Shown piece by piece: positions 12,181 through 25,024 of a stretch of DNA of 64,000 nucleotides. The notes below the pieces were generated by a model that saw only the letters and a program-made list of their open reading frames with translations, was not told the origin of the DNA and made no database searches. The DNA is from Phragmites australis. Taxonomy: Eukaryota > Streptophyta > Magnoliopsida > Poales > Poaceae. The stretch lies in contig NC_084943.1 in the NCBI RefSeq assembly GCF_958298935.1, positions 2,180,001 through 2,244,000 on the forward strand, written 5' to 3'. A program made the position numbers and the translations under genes. Position 1 is the stretch's first letter; each line of letters starts with the position of its first letter.

Positions 12181-12639
12181 TTGGAATATTAAGTGAATGT
12201 AGAACATACAATAAATAAATAATCAGGCACATACATAGCTAATTCATGACATACCGGTGCTTCCAATGATCGTTGATCGTAAATAGCTCCTCAGGGCCAC
12301 GTGATCAGAAAACTCCTAACTCCGTCTGGTGAACGGCACATAAGAAGCCGTGATGCTTCTTGTCCACTGTAGGGTCAAGAAGCTCAGGGGTCAGTGGGTG
12401 CATCATATCTGTATTGAAACCAAATATGAATAGTCTGTTATATGAAAATATACACACAGTTATGTGAACAATATATAACATACATGAACACAAAGTTACA
12501 TGAACATATTAGAACATATAGGTACACAATCAAATATAAATGTAAGGTCCAAATACAACCTACATATCTAAGGCAAAAAACCTTACAAATATAACATCGA
12601 GATACAATAAATACATTCACACTTGACCGCTGTCATGAC

Positions 12640-13742
12640 CCCATCTACACACCAGGTGCATTCCAGGGTTTCTCACACATATTGTGACTAGTTAACATGG
12701 TAAGTTGTCATATGAATCTTCATATGCCCCAAACCTCATCTCAATAGCCTTCTGTTTCGCCCTCCATACCTTGGCGTAGTTTATTGTGTACTGAAACCTT
12801 TCCTCAATAGCATAGATTATTGATTGTGGCTCATCCTTTAAGTTGTCCACAATCTCTCCATACATAACACTGGCAACAAAAACAGATGACAGGTTCTAGT
12901 GGGAGAACTCTATTTCCTTAATGTGATAGTTATGCTCTCTAACTATTGAGCACTCCTAGTAGTCAACCCACTTTCCCTGAATTCGTACACCCATCATGGA
13001 CAATCAGGCACCGAACACTTGATGTCAAACTCTCTTTTGCTTGACTTCACAACCTTGAATTGCCTCCAAAGAGACAATGACCAGAATTTCACTGCATCAA
13101 TAATAACCTCCTTACTAAGGTACATAACACCCTAAGACACCTCGTTTTCATGATATTTCTAAGGTGTCTAATGACCCTCACTCACCACTAGCTTTGAAAA
13201 TTCCTGATTCCTCCACTCTGCAGGAACATGAGCATTTCTTCAATTATGCTATGGATGTGCTCTCCCTCATCGGCTACACCCCTCGGTTGCATCTTACACA
13301 GATCCCCAACGTCTTGCTCGTCCCCTACAGTTGCCAGGCCTACTTCATCCACCACTGTCTGACTTATTTCTGCTACTGCTTCCGCAATGTTTATCTCTAT
13401 TGGATCCTTCTGGTATGCCTCAGCTAGCAGCACAAGAGGGAGACCACGTTCACATGATATATCTACGTAATGCCTCCAAGTAGATGTCGCATTAATCAGG
13501 ACGAGCTTCCCAAAGTACCTCTTAGTAGCTCGACTTAGCACAGCTCTCAGCTTAAGCTCATGTTGCTAGGGATCCAGTTGAAAATAGTGTATTAGCCACT
13601 TGCACACGCTCGCTATGGTCCTCTCATTGGCTCTACAAAGTCCTTTGACGATATGTTGAAATTCAGAGAGATCTACATTGCTAGGATCATAACTAATTTG
13701 ACCTTCACTATAATATATCTGAAGATATAATTTATCGGACAT
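12640..13742 (-). pseudogene. MURA-type transposase, N-terminal half only, in MULE-1
   Basis: Starting at Met (13742, MSDKLYLQIYYSEG), the reading contains the MURA N-terminal region with NVDLSEF and WLIHYFQLDP, then the MuDR DNA-binding region (AVKFWSLSLWRQFKVVKSSK, CSVPDCP) at about 13110-12990. The next stretch (SIIYAIEERFQYTINYAKVW, then MRFGAYEDSYDNLP) lies at 12840-12700. Several stops occur, for example after FQLDP. The catalytic DDE region (DGTFL...HDRH) and SWIM finger seen in MULE-2 are absent; the sequence passes into non-coding DNA near 12640, consistent with an internal deletion before the PMD gene. Confidence 0.8.
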
Positions 13743-14312
13743 CCCTAAAAACATTCGAAAATATGTCCAATGTCAATACCGGAAAACTATACTTCTGATT
13801 ATTGAACTCTAACAAAATTATCGACACCGATTATCACCTAACAATAAGTTTAGTTCACTACAATCAATATTGCTCCTAAAAAAACTAACCAATTTAAACT
13901 AATTAATCATCCGTCTATTTAATAAAGTTTCTAATTATCTATAATTATTACTTACATCATTATTCTATAAAATTTAGATAATCAAAACTACCGTACTCTA
14001 AATACTACTATACATCTGATGGCTACCCTGCCATATTGAAATTGATCTTTACAATATATAAAAAATACAACATATCCTACTTTTCTAAATCCTAGGTCTC
14101 ATATAATATAACTAATGTTATGTCGCTAAACCCTAGATGTAGTAGTACTTTAATTACTAATAAAAACATAAGTCTAGAAAAATTACCGAAAACCGAGATC
14201 CAGAATTTGCAGATCAAAAACAGTAGGACTTCGTCGCACTGCCTCCTTCTCCTCTCCTTCCCCTCTCTTTCTTTTTGTGTAGATTTAAATAGCTATTTTG
14301 GCTTATTTTCAT

Positions 14313-14322
14313 CCTTTTTATA
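14313..14322 (-). promoter_or_regulatory. TATA box in the MULE-1 terminal repeat
   Basis: TATAAAAAGG on the minus strand sits just inside the right terminal repeat, about 570 bp upstream of the MURA start. MULE terminal repeats commonly carry the transposase promoter, so this is the likely core promoter of the MURA gene. No initiation site is verifiable here. Confidence 0.45.
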
Positions 14323-14624
14323 CTGTGTGGGCAGTGGAGGAGGGGGGTGCGGGGGGCTAACCGCCCCCTGAGAGGGTGGGAGAGGGGGCTACCCGTCCTC
14401 TCAGTGGAAAGTAAGGGGCGGTACAGCTAGCGGGCGCGGGATGGACCTTACCCGCCCTCTGAGAGGGCGGTAAGGGGTGGCACTGCCACCGTGGTATCCT
14501 TATAGCTCTCTGCAGCTCTTTCAGAGGACGTTAGGTGCTTAATTGTGCAAGTATTACCATCAGGGGTCTATTTATTTAAATATTAATGATAATAATATAA
14601 AAATAAAAAAAACTCGCATAACTG

Positions 14625-17600
14625 AGGCCTAGCTTCGCGTAAAAGGAGAAGAATTGAAGACTTCGCCCAGCCTAGGTGAGGCCCAAGCCTAACAATTGGT
14701 CCTCCCTTCCCTTCCCTCGGTCAATTAATGACAGGTAATTTTAGTATTACTACTTAATATGCTGATTAATTTGGAGGTACAAATTGCTGCCTAATTTGGT
14801 TTGGTTTTCATAATTTTCATGTGTACACATGAATTTGTTTGTGTTAGTTCTGATCGATAGTTTCGTCACAAAAGCAAGCTCAATAGATTTGTTAAGCACC
14901 TCTAGTTTTATTCGTTCTTGGCTTCTTGCTCCAAGTCCTGCTATATACGGTATGAGAGCATCTCTAGAGTCTCGCCAATAAGCACTCCATTGGATCGAAG
15001 TGCTAAAATGATCAATTTTTTTTTTTATCTCCAGCAGACTAGCTAACTCGCATGCTATTTTGCCAGCCTCGCCATCCGGCTCCTCCCGCACGCCAAACTT
15101 AGCGTGTCTCTCCCCCACACCATCCTCCAACCGTCACAACCTAATGCCATCTTAGCCTCCGCATCACTACCAAATCCGTCGAGTCCAAGCTCAAATCAAC
15201 CAAGCCCAAGCCACGAGAAGTGAAGAAGGAGGCCTCGTGAAGCTTCCCCGAGCTTACCCCGCCAGATTCCCCACTTTTCCCCACCGGATTTCGCGAGCCA
15301 CCACCATCTTCGCTAACGCTAGTAGGTCATTTTTCCACCTCATCGTCAAGCCACGCCTCCAAGCTCCCCTGTTCAATCCGAGCCCACTATGAGCATCACA
15401 AGATCCTCATTGATCTTTAGGGCGTGCTCATTCCTCCTTGGTCCAACACCGGCCCAGCCTTCCACGGGAGGCATGCTTCGCCACCCCGTTGACTGAGCTT
15501 CAGTTAGGCCCACTTGGCCGGAACACACTAAATGGGTTTACATGTGCATGTGGAAGCTTGTGGTGCTGCCAGCTCAGCATCCTGACACAGGATCTGCCGC
15601 TGTCTTATGCATCTTCTTCCTCTGTTCTCCACTGTTTCGCGTGAGTTGGGAGTGGCGGACAACGCTGATGGGCCCTGGTCCCACCTTCCAAGAGAGCGGC
15701 TATCTGAGTCTCGGTGCAAAGTGTTTAGTATATTTTATTAAAATATAGGAGGATAGAATATGGATAATCTGTTAGAGTATGAAAAGACAGAGGGGTGATC
15801 TTTTTTAATGATCCTCTTCTGACGTCCACAATCCAGTGAACTTGCATCAAAGATAAGATCACTCTGCACAATCCCTTCTCTGTATGTACCCAACGCATTT
15901 GATTTGAAATACTTTCTCATAGCTTCAACTTTTTTATGTTAAATATCCATCCCCATCTCTCTCACCGACGAGGCAATGAAGTCATTACTTATATTCAGTA
16001 CCACATTGCATCCACAGGTCTGCAGATATAATATATATAGTTGGACCGCAGCGTGCAGGATATATTAGAATACTAGTAGCAGCAAAATTTGTGAAGACTG
16101 TCGTGTCCCTAATCTGCATCCTCTTGCTTCTAGATGCCATTGCTAGTTGCACAAACTAATAAACTAGGAAGGCTAAACCGATCCAACATCTGAATTAAGA
16201 ACATTTTCCTCACAACCACTTAATCCCTACACATGGGGTGGTGGTATTACCAAAACCATTACTATTTAGGTGCCGCGTTTGTCAACTTTGAGAACAATTC
16301 TTTTCGTAAGCAGAGTTAGATTCAAGAGACCATTTGCAAAAAAGAGGGGTTGAAATTATGTGCACAAGTTAGAACTTGCAATATTACACAGCTCACGATT
16401 GTGATGTTTCCAACATTATGATATTCTAGGGAACTTATTTAGTTGATTCCACTCGGAACCATATCTTCCTTTGGCTTTGTTCTATTAAGTTAACTTTTAC
16501 ATCATCAGCTGTAAAAAGTCAGTACTGTTTATTTTCTATCTACAGTCCTCTGAAGTGATCTTAGCTTCCAGGAACCATCCCATCGCCCCCATCAAAGGAC
16601 TTCCACGATAGATATCATAGAGAGATGCTTCTGATGATCATGGATGGATTAAGATAGAGCAATTTGCACACAAACAGCGCAGCTGCACATGGAAGCACTT
16701 TGTACCAGCATCACCCTGCAGATAGCGGATCAACTAGGTTGTCTTTGTTTCCCTCTATTAGTCTCTAATGATTCAATTAAGGGCTGCTCACAAGTTCCAG
16801 GGCGTTTGTCCCATTGTTTATGACTCATCCCGGTAGTGTGCTTCTTAGGGGAGAATAAAATTAGCAATCAGCGTTAGCAGTTACAGTAGTTTTGCTGTGC
16901 ATGGAGTATCATTTCCAGAAAACATGAGTTAGTTCTTGAAAGGTTTTAAATGGTCCGAGTATTAAGAAGGAGAACATGTCTAGTGCAAACCGTAATTTAG
17001 ATGCAAAGGTAACTTGTCAAAAGTGCAGAGTAGAGTTTCATTGCTATTGATCCCACCGTTTCCAAATACTTGACATTTTTTTACTTAAGTTTCTCTTCTC
17101 AAATACTTTACACTTTAGAACTAGAGTTATATTTTCCCCTGATCATATATCCCTATCAATCACATTCATTTCCCGTAATTTGGCACCTTGTTTTTTGGAA
17201 TACTAATTGAGGATGTTTTGGTCACTTTGCATCCAAAATACAATTGCCTAGGTATGCATGTTTTATCAAAACTGCCAAGAAATTGGAAACAGGTATAGTA
17301 TTATTTCATTTTCTCCTAAACTTGATGGATTTCAGGAGCTTCTAACTTTGCCGAAAAATTGGCTTGATTAACATAAAGGGTATAGTACTTTTTTATGGTG
17401 GATACTTCTTCATACAATATAGAGTTTTTGCCAATGATTTGATAGTTGATAATATAATGGTCGACTTTTTGCGAAGAAAATAAACGAGTATTAAAGAATG
17501 GTTGGTTGAGAATTTTTTGTTATGCAGATGTGTTAGAAGCAAATAAGGATCTAGAGAATAATTACCTCTAAAATTTATGGGATCTCGTCCAACAAAATAA

Positions 17601-19150
17601 GCTAAGCTTGACTATTTAAACTTGTCACCAGAAAGTCTACCGGCTCTCCCAATTTTGAAACAAAATAAGGCACGAGATGATGTGGCTACTTTTATAGCCA
17701 CAATCTCAATGGCTTCAATATTGTCATGCAGAGTTATTAAATTCCATATGGTTTCTATCGATCTGGCTCTTTGACAGCTAGCATAATATATAGCACACAA
17801 AAGTTAGTCAGCTAGATGATGAAATGAAATCGATATATATTATGAAAATGTCCATGCAGAAGAATGGTTCATTTACTTCTAGAACTTCTTTCCTTTTATA
17901 TGTTTCAAAAGAAAGAGAAATCCTTTTTGCATAAAACAATAACAACTAAGAGGGGAGCCTTTTTTCAGATCAATATATCACTAATTTTTTGTTGGTGATG
18001 TCATGTTCAAACGGAGCAGAGTTTATTGGCCCATGGACAAGTGACAATAATAAACTACTTACGAGTTCCAATAGTAAGAAAAATGTGGATTGGTGCTCTA
18101 TTGAAAAGTGAAAATCACTCACTGCTCCACTACTAGCGGTGTTGCTTTAGGATTTTAGTAGTTAAGTTCTAAGAAGAGCGCGAAGCATCTCTCAACTGGC
18201 CAAGTGCTCTTAATTTACCATTGTGCAAAGTTGAAAAGAAATATATAAATCATGTCATTATCAATAGTTCCAAAGGCATATGTTTCCTGCCATAATGTCA
18301 TTAGCATGGTAACTAACACTTAATCAGGAGTCATTGACAGGATTGTTTTCTTGTTTATTTCTTTTATGTTTCTCTCTCTACGAACTGCTTTGAAAAAGAC
18401 TACTTGATGGAAATTTGTTCAAACTTCAAAGGGATGGAGTATTACAAGGTCTTGATTGATTCCAATGCTAGCCTGTGCCGGTGGGATTGATCCACCAAAC
18501 ATAAGATTATGTAATAAAGCTGTACCTTCTTTTTATTTAAAAGTAACATAAGACCAAGCTGACAGTCCACAGAAATATAAAGAAATGCAGAGCCAGAGCA
18601 TGAGCTGTTCTCTTGCACATGGATTTGTATTGACGTTTGCATTAGTTATTCAGATGTGGCGGGCTCTCTGATAGCAGCCTCACTCCGTCAGCTCCTCTCC
18701 GTTACTGATAACTTCTACTGATAGAATTCCTGAAACTGTTTGACTGGCAACTAGAGATAGATTTTAGATCTCGATTCTACTGGGAAATTTTGCCCGTATT
18801 TCTCTCAGTGCTCCGATAATATTTTCTCTTAGCCTGACATGATGTTGATAGTGTTCAGAATATGCTAGTACTGAACAGGACAATACCGACTTGAGTGTGC
18901 ATCTTCTCCTTCAGTGCGTACCAAAGCTCTTACCCAATTTTCAATTTTCAGGGGAAAAGATACGCGAGTGCTGGCAATTGGTAAGCATGAGCCACCTGAA
19001 ACAAGCAACTCCTGCCTTGAAGAACAGAAATGCATGACCTCTCGAAAGAAATGGAAAGAGGAGAGTAAAAACGCATGAAGACCGGTTGAAGCGCCGTTTG
19101 GGAGAGTAGCAGAGGTGGCGACGCGTGTTAACGTTGAAGAATGCTCCTGC
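14625..19150. other. Intergenic sequence upstream of WRKY-A
   Basis: No gene was recognised over 4.5 kb. Short open frames at 14750-15130 and 15438-15750 show no known domain, start context or splice pattern. The part nearest 19150 is presumably the WRKY-A promoter. Confidence 0.35.
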
Positions 19151-19162
19151 ACCGTCGTTGTT

Positions 19163-19170
19163 TATAAATA
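19163..19170 (+). promoter_or_regulatory. TATA box of WRKY-A
   Basis: TATAAATA lies 115 bp before the WRKY-A start codon. This predicts transcription from about 19195 and an ~80-nt leader. It supports the short first exon being the true one rather than an internal exon. Confidence 0.6.
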
Positions 19171-19277
19171 AAGGTGGTCAGAGTCGTAGAGAAGAGGCCG
19201 GGTTCCCCGAAGAAACGTCTCCTCCCTCCCCCTTCAGTTCAACCTCTCTCGGCTTCTCTACCTGCCTCATCCTCTCC

Positions 19278-22039
19278 ATGGCTCTCGACTCTGTTCCTCC
19301 TTATCCCAGCGACTTTGGATCCAGCCGGGCTGTCCGAACCCAACAAAGAATCAGGTATGCATAAGCATAGGCGTCGTCAACTTCTGGCGCGAGATTTCCT
19401 CAAATTTAGCTTCTAGATTTTGATTCTGTTTCGTAATAAATTGGCAGGAAGGACGAGCGCACCTGGACGACGGATACGTATGCGCCGTACGACGACGGGC
19501 ACCAGTGGAGGAAGTACGGCGAGAAGAAGCTCTCCAACTCCAACTTCCCAAGGTTTATAGTCCTTCCTGGCTTCATCCCCCTCGCCATACAATTCGTTCC
19601 CCAAATTAGTGACCTGAAAGTCCCTTGTCTTGTGCAAAAAGTCCCTTTTTTACTGTTTTCACGGTACAGTTTTAAGAAAATTTTAGGTACTGGCTAGTGA
19701 ATTTGCAGGACCTGTGTGGTTGGGTGAACCGAGGGTGGTGACCTGAAACCTTTGGAACATAGAAAGGAGTCCTCCCGGTTTTTGATAGAAAGAATTCCTG
19801 GCCAAATACATCCATGGCATCTTGGTTTCAAGTAGTGCAAATTAAGATAACGTAGTAGGTACTTCGTTTTTCAGAATGTTAAAATATACTTTATATCTGT
19901 AATGTCTGCTTTTGGAATGAGGCGTGTAATGGTCGTTTCATTTCATAGCACAAATCATGACCACTGTAGTACGGGTTGCGCAACTCCTGATATTGTAGTC
20001 GGGCACCTCATGTGCTTATCGTGCATTCTTGATTCCCCTTCATCATGTTCATTGTCGCCTAGAAAATGGCAAATCACCAAGGCCCTGCTAGCTTTGGACA
20101 CTGTAGGTCTGCCGTTCTAAGTGGAGAACAGATCTGAAACTGAAAGTTAATATACCTGTCCATATAGTTAAGCTCCGATTTTTCACATTCCCTACACTTT
20201 CCCACTAATAGAAATAAATCTCTTTCTTTTGGTCAAAATATAAAGTTTGTTTGTGCAGCTGGTGGGCCAAATCTTTCATTTTTTATGTCCCAAATCACAT
20301 TTCCGCTTAGTGCGCCTAACGTTTCTATATCAGGGGACGGCTTGGCCAATGTATTTGGATTTTGCACTATGTTGTGGACATGTCAAATTGTGTGACTGTC
20401 TACTAGTCACTCCTTGGTAGAATTGGCAGTGGACAGTTGTCGCCATACCCTTGATTGATTGAAGAAGAAGAAATATCTGCCAACTAAAAATTGTTTTATT
20501 ACGTAACAACTATAGGAAAAGAAACGGCAATCTTTGTTAGTTGACAACTCAACAAGACAGAACCAAAACTTGTAGAGCGTTACTTCCCATATGAATATAC
20601 AACTCGCAAGTTGGCCACCTTTATTACCTGTCATTTGCAACTCCTTTGAAATCTAATACTCTACTTCACTAGCATACATACCGACAAAGTTCCCTCATTT
20701 GTTTAACACACTTTCTCTCCAATCAAGTTTCCGATTACTAGCATACATACCGACAGTTTCCGCTAAACCTTTTTTACTTTCTTGGAGAGTGATTGGAATG
20801 CGGTGCAGACCCTATATATCTTGTTAGCCCATCAAGAGCCTGTAATATTGGGAGCTAATGTTTCTTTTTCTAAAAGGCAGTGGATGCAGTAGATGAAGAG
20901 GTCTCAAAAGTGTTTATTGATGCTGTTTCACCTAATTTAGGTAGATTGAACATTGATGGATGGGGAAAGGACCTATTTGATCTTCAGTTCACAAATATTT
21001 TCCCCACGTCTTTGACATATGCATCTTAATGCAAAGTCCAGTTCCAGAACTTTTGAGAAGAATAAAACAAGGTGGTACACACTAATGGTGTGAATAAGTC
21101 TTTAAAATACGTTCAACCTACCGAAAGGAACGTTAATAGGACTGTGTCGGCTTTACTCACTAAGGTGGGTTAATTAAGTTCTATACATTCTAATAGCAAA
21201 TTAGTGAAAATATGAGAAATTTCTTTTTGTACTGGTCCTAAGCAGAGCAACACAAACTCCTTGCTGTCACCTTGTGGTGTCCTCTTGCTATTATCATTAG
21301 TAGATGAACTGCAAGTACTGATCTCAAAAACCAAAAAAATGGTACGAAATATTTGGATTGTAAAGGGGTTAACCTTGCTGTTGTGAAACCAATGTGTTGC
21401 CCTTAAATGCGACTATTGTAAGCTTTTTGTTTAGAGGGAACGACTATTGTAAACTTTTTGGTAAAACTATTTAGATTGTACTTTGCAATTTGGCGAATAA
21501 TTATTCCCTTTCCATTTAATGAAATTTTTGGTTCATGTCATTCCATTTCCAGGTTCTATTACAGATGCACCTACAAGAACGACATGAAGTGCCGTGCCAC
21601 AAAACAAGTCCAGCAGAAGGACACCAGTGATCCGCCATTGTTCTCCGTCACTTATTTTAACCATCACACCTGCAGTACCAGCTCAAATCCCATAGGAAGC
21701 ACTAGAGACATTGCTGCACAGTCATCTTCGAAGAAGGCGGTATCAATCTGCTTCAGCCCGCGCACCACCAGTGAGCAGCCCACATTCCTGACATCCTCGG
21801 CTACACCATGGTCGCCGAGCATACATTCTTACAGAGCCAACCAACAGCCTGACAGGAGCGCCTATGCCAACCAGTTCCAGTTGATAAGCACATCGTCTCC
21901 CACAAGTAATGGTCCTGTTAAGATGGAGGTAGATGATTTTGCACCAGCAAGCCCTTCATCCAGTGGCACCGGTGCTCTGTCGCGGACATTGCTACCGATC
22001 GGCCAGTCTAGATGCATCGAGTACTTCCATTTCTTGTGA
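19278..22039 (+). CDS. WRKY-A: group III WRKY transcription factor, WRKYGEK variant
   Basis: Three exons (19278-19354, 19448-19552, 21553-22039) join in frame to 222 aa; the introns are 93 bp and 2,000 bp, both GT/AG and both splitting an Arg codon. WRKY factors bind W-box DNA in the nucleus and group III members often act in defence and salicylate signalling; the role of this gene is not shown by sequence. The domain has W46-RKYGEK-52 (usual form WRKYGQK) and a C2HC finger C66-x7-C74-x24-H99-x-C101, the group III type. Exon 1 gives only 25 residues before the domain, so the ~100-residue N-terminal region present in WRKY-B is missing; the TATA box at 19163 argues that this is the real structure. 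The tail (102-222) is Ser/Thr/Pro-rich, with a short acidic stretch near MEVDDFAPASP. The frame is intact. Confidence 0.88.
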
Positions 22040-23460
22040 TGATTTAGAGGCAAGAAGAAGCAGATATGCTAGGAAGCTCGTGGTGCCTGTTTCAAGAGCC
22101 AAGTGAAAGTTTTATCTGGAGCTGGAGGCGATATTATATTGCTGTCCCGGCCTTAACCACAGGGACTCAACCTACTGATCCCCATAGAGATATTACTGCC
22201 TTATTCCTTACTGATTCAAGCCACATTTTTGTGCTTGAGTAATTTGAAGAATGAGATTAAGTTTCTTTATCGAGTAGAGGATACAAACAAAAGGTTCTTG
22301 AGGTTGTACCTATTGTTTGCTTACAGATGATATGCCTAGTCTTGATAGCAGATTCCCCTGGTCACTCTGCTACTACTCGAGTACTGCATGGATTCTACAA
22401 TCCTTTTCTTTTTCCCTTTTCTTGAGATGTGTACAGGTTGGTTTGTCTTAGTAACAAACACGGTTTAATTCAAGTTTGGTGCTTGAATGTGAATCGATGG
22501 CAACTACTAATTGAAGTTTTACTAGTTAAGTGTCTGTGTGTTGCAATAAAAATATAAATTTTGGACGTGGTAACATTAAGCACAAGCACAAATACGGTTT
22601 ACTTCAAGTTTGGTGCTCGAATGCGAATCGATGGCAACTGCTAATTGAAGCTTAACTAGCTAAGTGACCCTGCGCTACAATGACAATACAGATATTGGAT
22701 ACGGTAACCTGCTTACACCTGCACGTGAGGCCTGGCGCATGGAGTTCGGTCAGTGTCGCCGTGGGCTGGTAGATGCGGTTGGCTTTGGTAAGTGGGCCTT
22801 GGAGTGTTCTCCTGGACTGGGCTTCTGGGTTTCCGATTTTATTGCCTTTCGTGTAAGACTAGACAACAGAACGAGCGCGCACATGCTCAGAGAGTGTGGC
22901 CCACTACGGGTTCTTATCAGTCGACTAAAACTTTTAGTTCTAGGCTTCCGTATGCATTACAAAATTACATACACAATCCAAAAATTTGGGACTGAGGGAG
23001 CTTTATTAGTTAAGGAGTAATGTCATTGCAAATCAGTACTGCTATAAAATACTTTTATTCTTGTGGCAATTTGACTTTTTCACTTTTCGAGATGGAAAGT
23101 CTTTGTCTATAGGCATCACTTCGGTAAGCAAAATTTACTTAAGTTAGACACATCATAGTAGTATAGCAGAAATTGATCAACATGAGAAATGATTGAAACT
23201 TTCCTGGTGCAAGGAAATTGTCGGAGTGTTGTAGATCAGACTGATATGAAGATCAGTTTGAGTCTAAAACTCTGGATTTGTTCACTGCCTGAAAGCAATC
23301 GAATCAAAATATTCAATAAGAGCGTACGAGGGGTGCAAGGGCCCGTGTACGAGTGCGCACAAGCTCAGAGCATGACCCACTACAGGTTCTTTTTAGTAAA
23401 CTATTTTTTTTCTAGGCTTCCGTGTGCATTAAAAATATTACATACATAATCCAAAAAATT
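22040..23460. repeat. 3' flank of WRKY-A with two local duplications
   Basis: Two pairs of diverged repeats occur: 22455-22535 with 22590-22675 (shared CAAGTTTGGTGCT and GAATCGATGGCAACT), and about 22860-23000 with 23330-23460 (shared TCTAGGCTTCCG and ACATACAATCC-type blocks). No gene is seen. The 3' end of the WRKY-A transcript should lie in the first few hundred bases, but no single polyadenylation site stands out. Confidence 0.5.
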
Positions 23461-23829
23461 GGGAGACGTAATGAAATACTCTATCCGTTCAGAAATAGCA
23501 TACGTATTATTTTAAAAAAGTCAAACTTTATGTATTTTGACTAGCATTTAATCAAATTATAAGAATATCTAGTGTATAAAAATTATACAACTAGATTCAC
23601 AATTCAAAATAATTTCACATTATATATGTTTTGATAAGTGGATTCACAATGGCTACGGAACCACTGGGGTGTGAGCTATCACAGACGGTTGATAAGTGGA
23701 TTTATCACAGTCAATTATAAAATGAAAACCACTTTTCGGCGCTGAAAAATCCAAAAAGAAAATGGCACCCGGACCACCCCTTGGTTAACTACACGTTTTT
23801 TTGTCAAGTCAAGAGTCAAGCAATTTTAA

Positions 23830-23910
23830 AGACACTATGGTTTATGAGGATCAAATCCGCGACTTCCCACTCCGCGTGAAGCAACCTTAACATCCCACCT
23901 ACCAATGATT
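23830..23910 (-). other. tRNA-like module in an intergenic repeat
   Basis: On the minus strand an A-box-like TAGGTGGGATG (about 23891-23906) is followed by a B-box-like GGATTTGATCC (23848-23858). It resembles the modules within the two small CACTA elements, but CACTA ends were not found around it. It may be a SINE-type or captured tRNA fragment. Confidence 0.35.
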
Positions 23911-23994
23911 GTTTATAGTAATGGGATACTTTTCCCTTTCTAATCCTTGTTGTTTTGAAATTTTAATGATTATTTGAGCATCTAAATGATTTTA

Positions 23995-24480
23995 AATAAT
24001 GAAAAGATTATCAACTATAAAGTTATAGATCTCTTTGAGAGCTATAATTTTTATATAAATATTTTCTTCGTCGACCCTGTAAATTTTCAAATATTGCATT
24101 ACAAACATTCAAATTGATACTCATTTCACTAGTTTCATCGCGAACCAACTTGCATATGTCGTCATTTCACTATGTAATTTCTGCCGTTAGAGCTGATCCT
24201 TTATCTAACCTTTATTTTTTACTATTTTAGACATGAAAATAATGAAAAGATTATCAACTATAAAGTTATAAATCTCTTTAAGAGCTACAATTTTTATATA
24301 GATATTTTCTTCGTCGACCCTGTAATTTTTCAAATATTGCACTACAAACATGCAAATCGATACTCATTTCACTAGTTTCATCGTGAACCAACTTGCATAT
24401 GTCGTCATTTCACTATGTAATTTCTGCCGTTAGAGCTGATCCTTTATCTAACCTTTATTTTTTACCATTTCAGACATGGA
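23995..24480. repeat. Two-copy 243-bp tandem repeat
   Basis: The copies begin AATAATGAAAAGATTATCAA at 23995 and 24238 and differ at only about a dozen positions, so the duplication is recent. A third, much diverged piece (AATAATAAATATGTCAACTA, from about 24705) suggests an older unit of the same sequence. It is non-coding and AT-rich. Confidence 0.85.
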
Positions 24481-24930
24481 AATGAGTTGACCCCATGAAA
24501 GTCAGAGAGTAGCTTCAATGAGTGCATTTAATATATACAATATATTAAAAAACTTTTACTACTTAAACATTGCATATATATTATCATTGCACTTAAGTGC
24601 TAGGTACTCCGATGAGTTGACCATGACAAAAGGAGTATATCAGGATAAGTTATAGATGTAAAATTGGTTGTTAAACAAATTAGGGCACACAAATGATTCA
24701 AATAATAAATATGTCAACTATAAAGTTGCATCGAGAGCAATAATTTTATATAGAAATAGTCTCCATCCTCTACTCTGTATGAGAAAAGTTATGATTCAGA
24801 AGATCTCACTATAAATTTGAGAAAAAAAGGGTATCCATCCGACGCATGTCTGCCAGGCAACAGTTGGTGAGAGCTATACAACATAATTTAGAAAATATAA
24901 TACAGAAGTTTTGAAAATCCATAATTAAAA

Positions 24931-25024
24931 ATTTTGGAAGGCCAACCTAGCACTTCTAAATATCTTAACTGTAATTTATTTTGGAAGGCCAACCTAGCAC
25001 TTCTAAATATCTTAACTGTAATTT
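24931..25024. repeat. Two-copy 47-bp perfect tandem repeat
   Basis: ATTTTGGAAGGCCAACCTAG and the following 27 bases at 24931-24977 repeat at 24978-25024 without change. Nothing else is recognised around it. Confidence 0.85.

Larger units (their letters stand above)
7325..14615 (-). mobile_element. Mutator-like element MULE-1 (7.3 kb, complete ends)
   Basis: The ends are defined by an exact 9-bp target duplication GCATAACTG (7316-7324 and 14616-14624), the length typical of Mutator. Long terminal inverted repeats of about 250 bp (7325-7570 and roughly 14330-14615) begin GAGTTTTTT...ATTTTTATA and continue into GC-rich blocks built on CCCTCTCAGAGGG. Coding content is on the minus strand: the N-terminal half of a MURA transposase (12640-13742), then a plant-mobile-domain gene (9510-12180). 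A solo LTR (7676-8680) has inserted near the left end. The transposase lacks its catalytic region, so the copy cannot move by itself. The exact target duplication suggests a fairly recent insertion. Confidence 0.88.
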
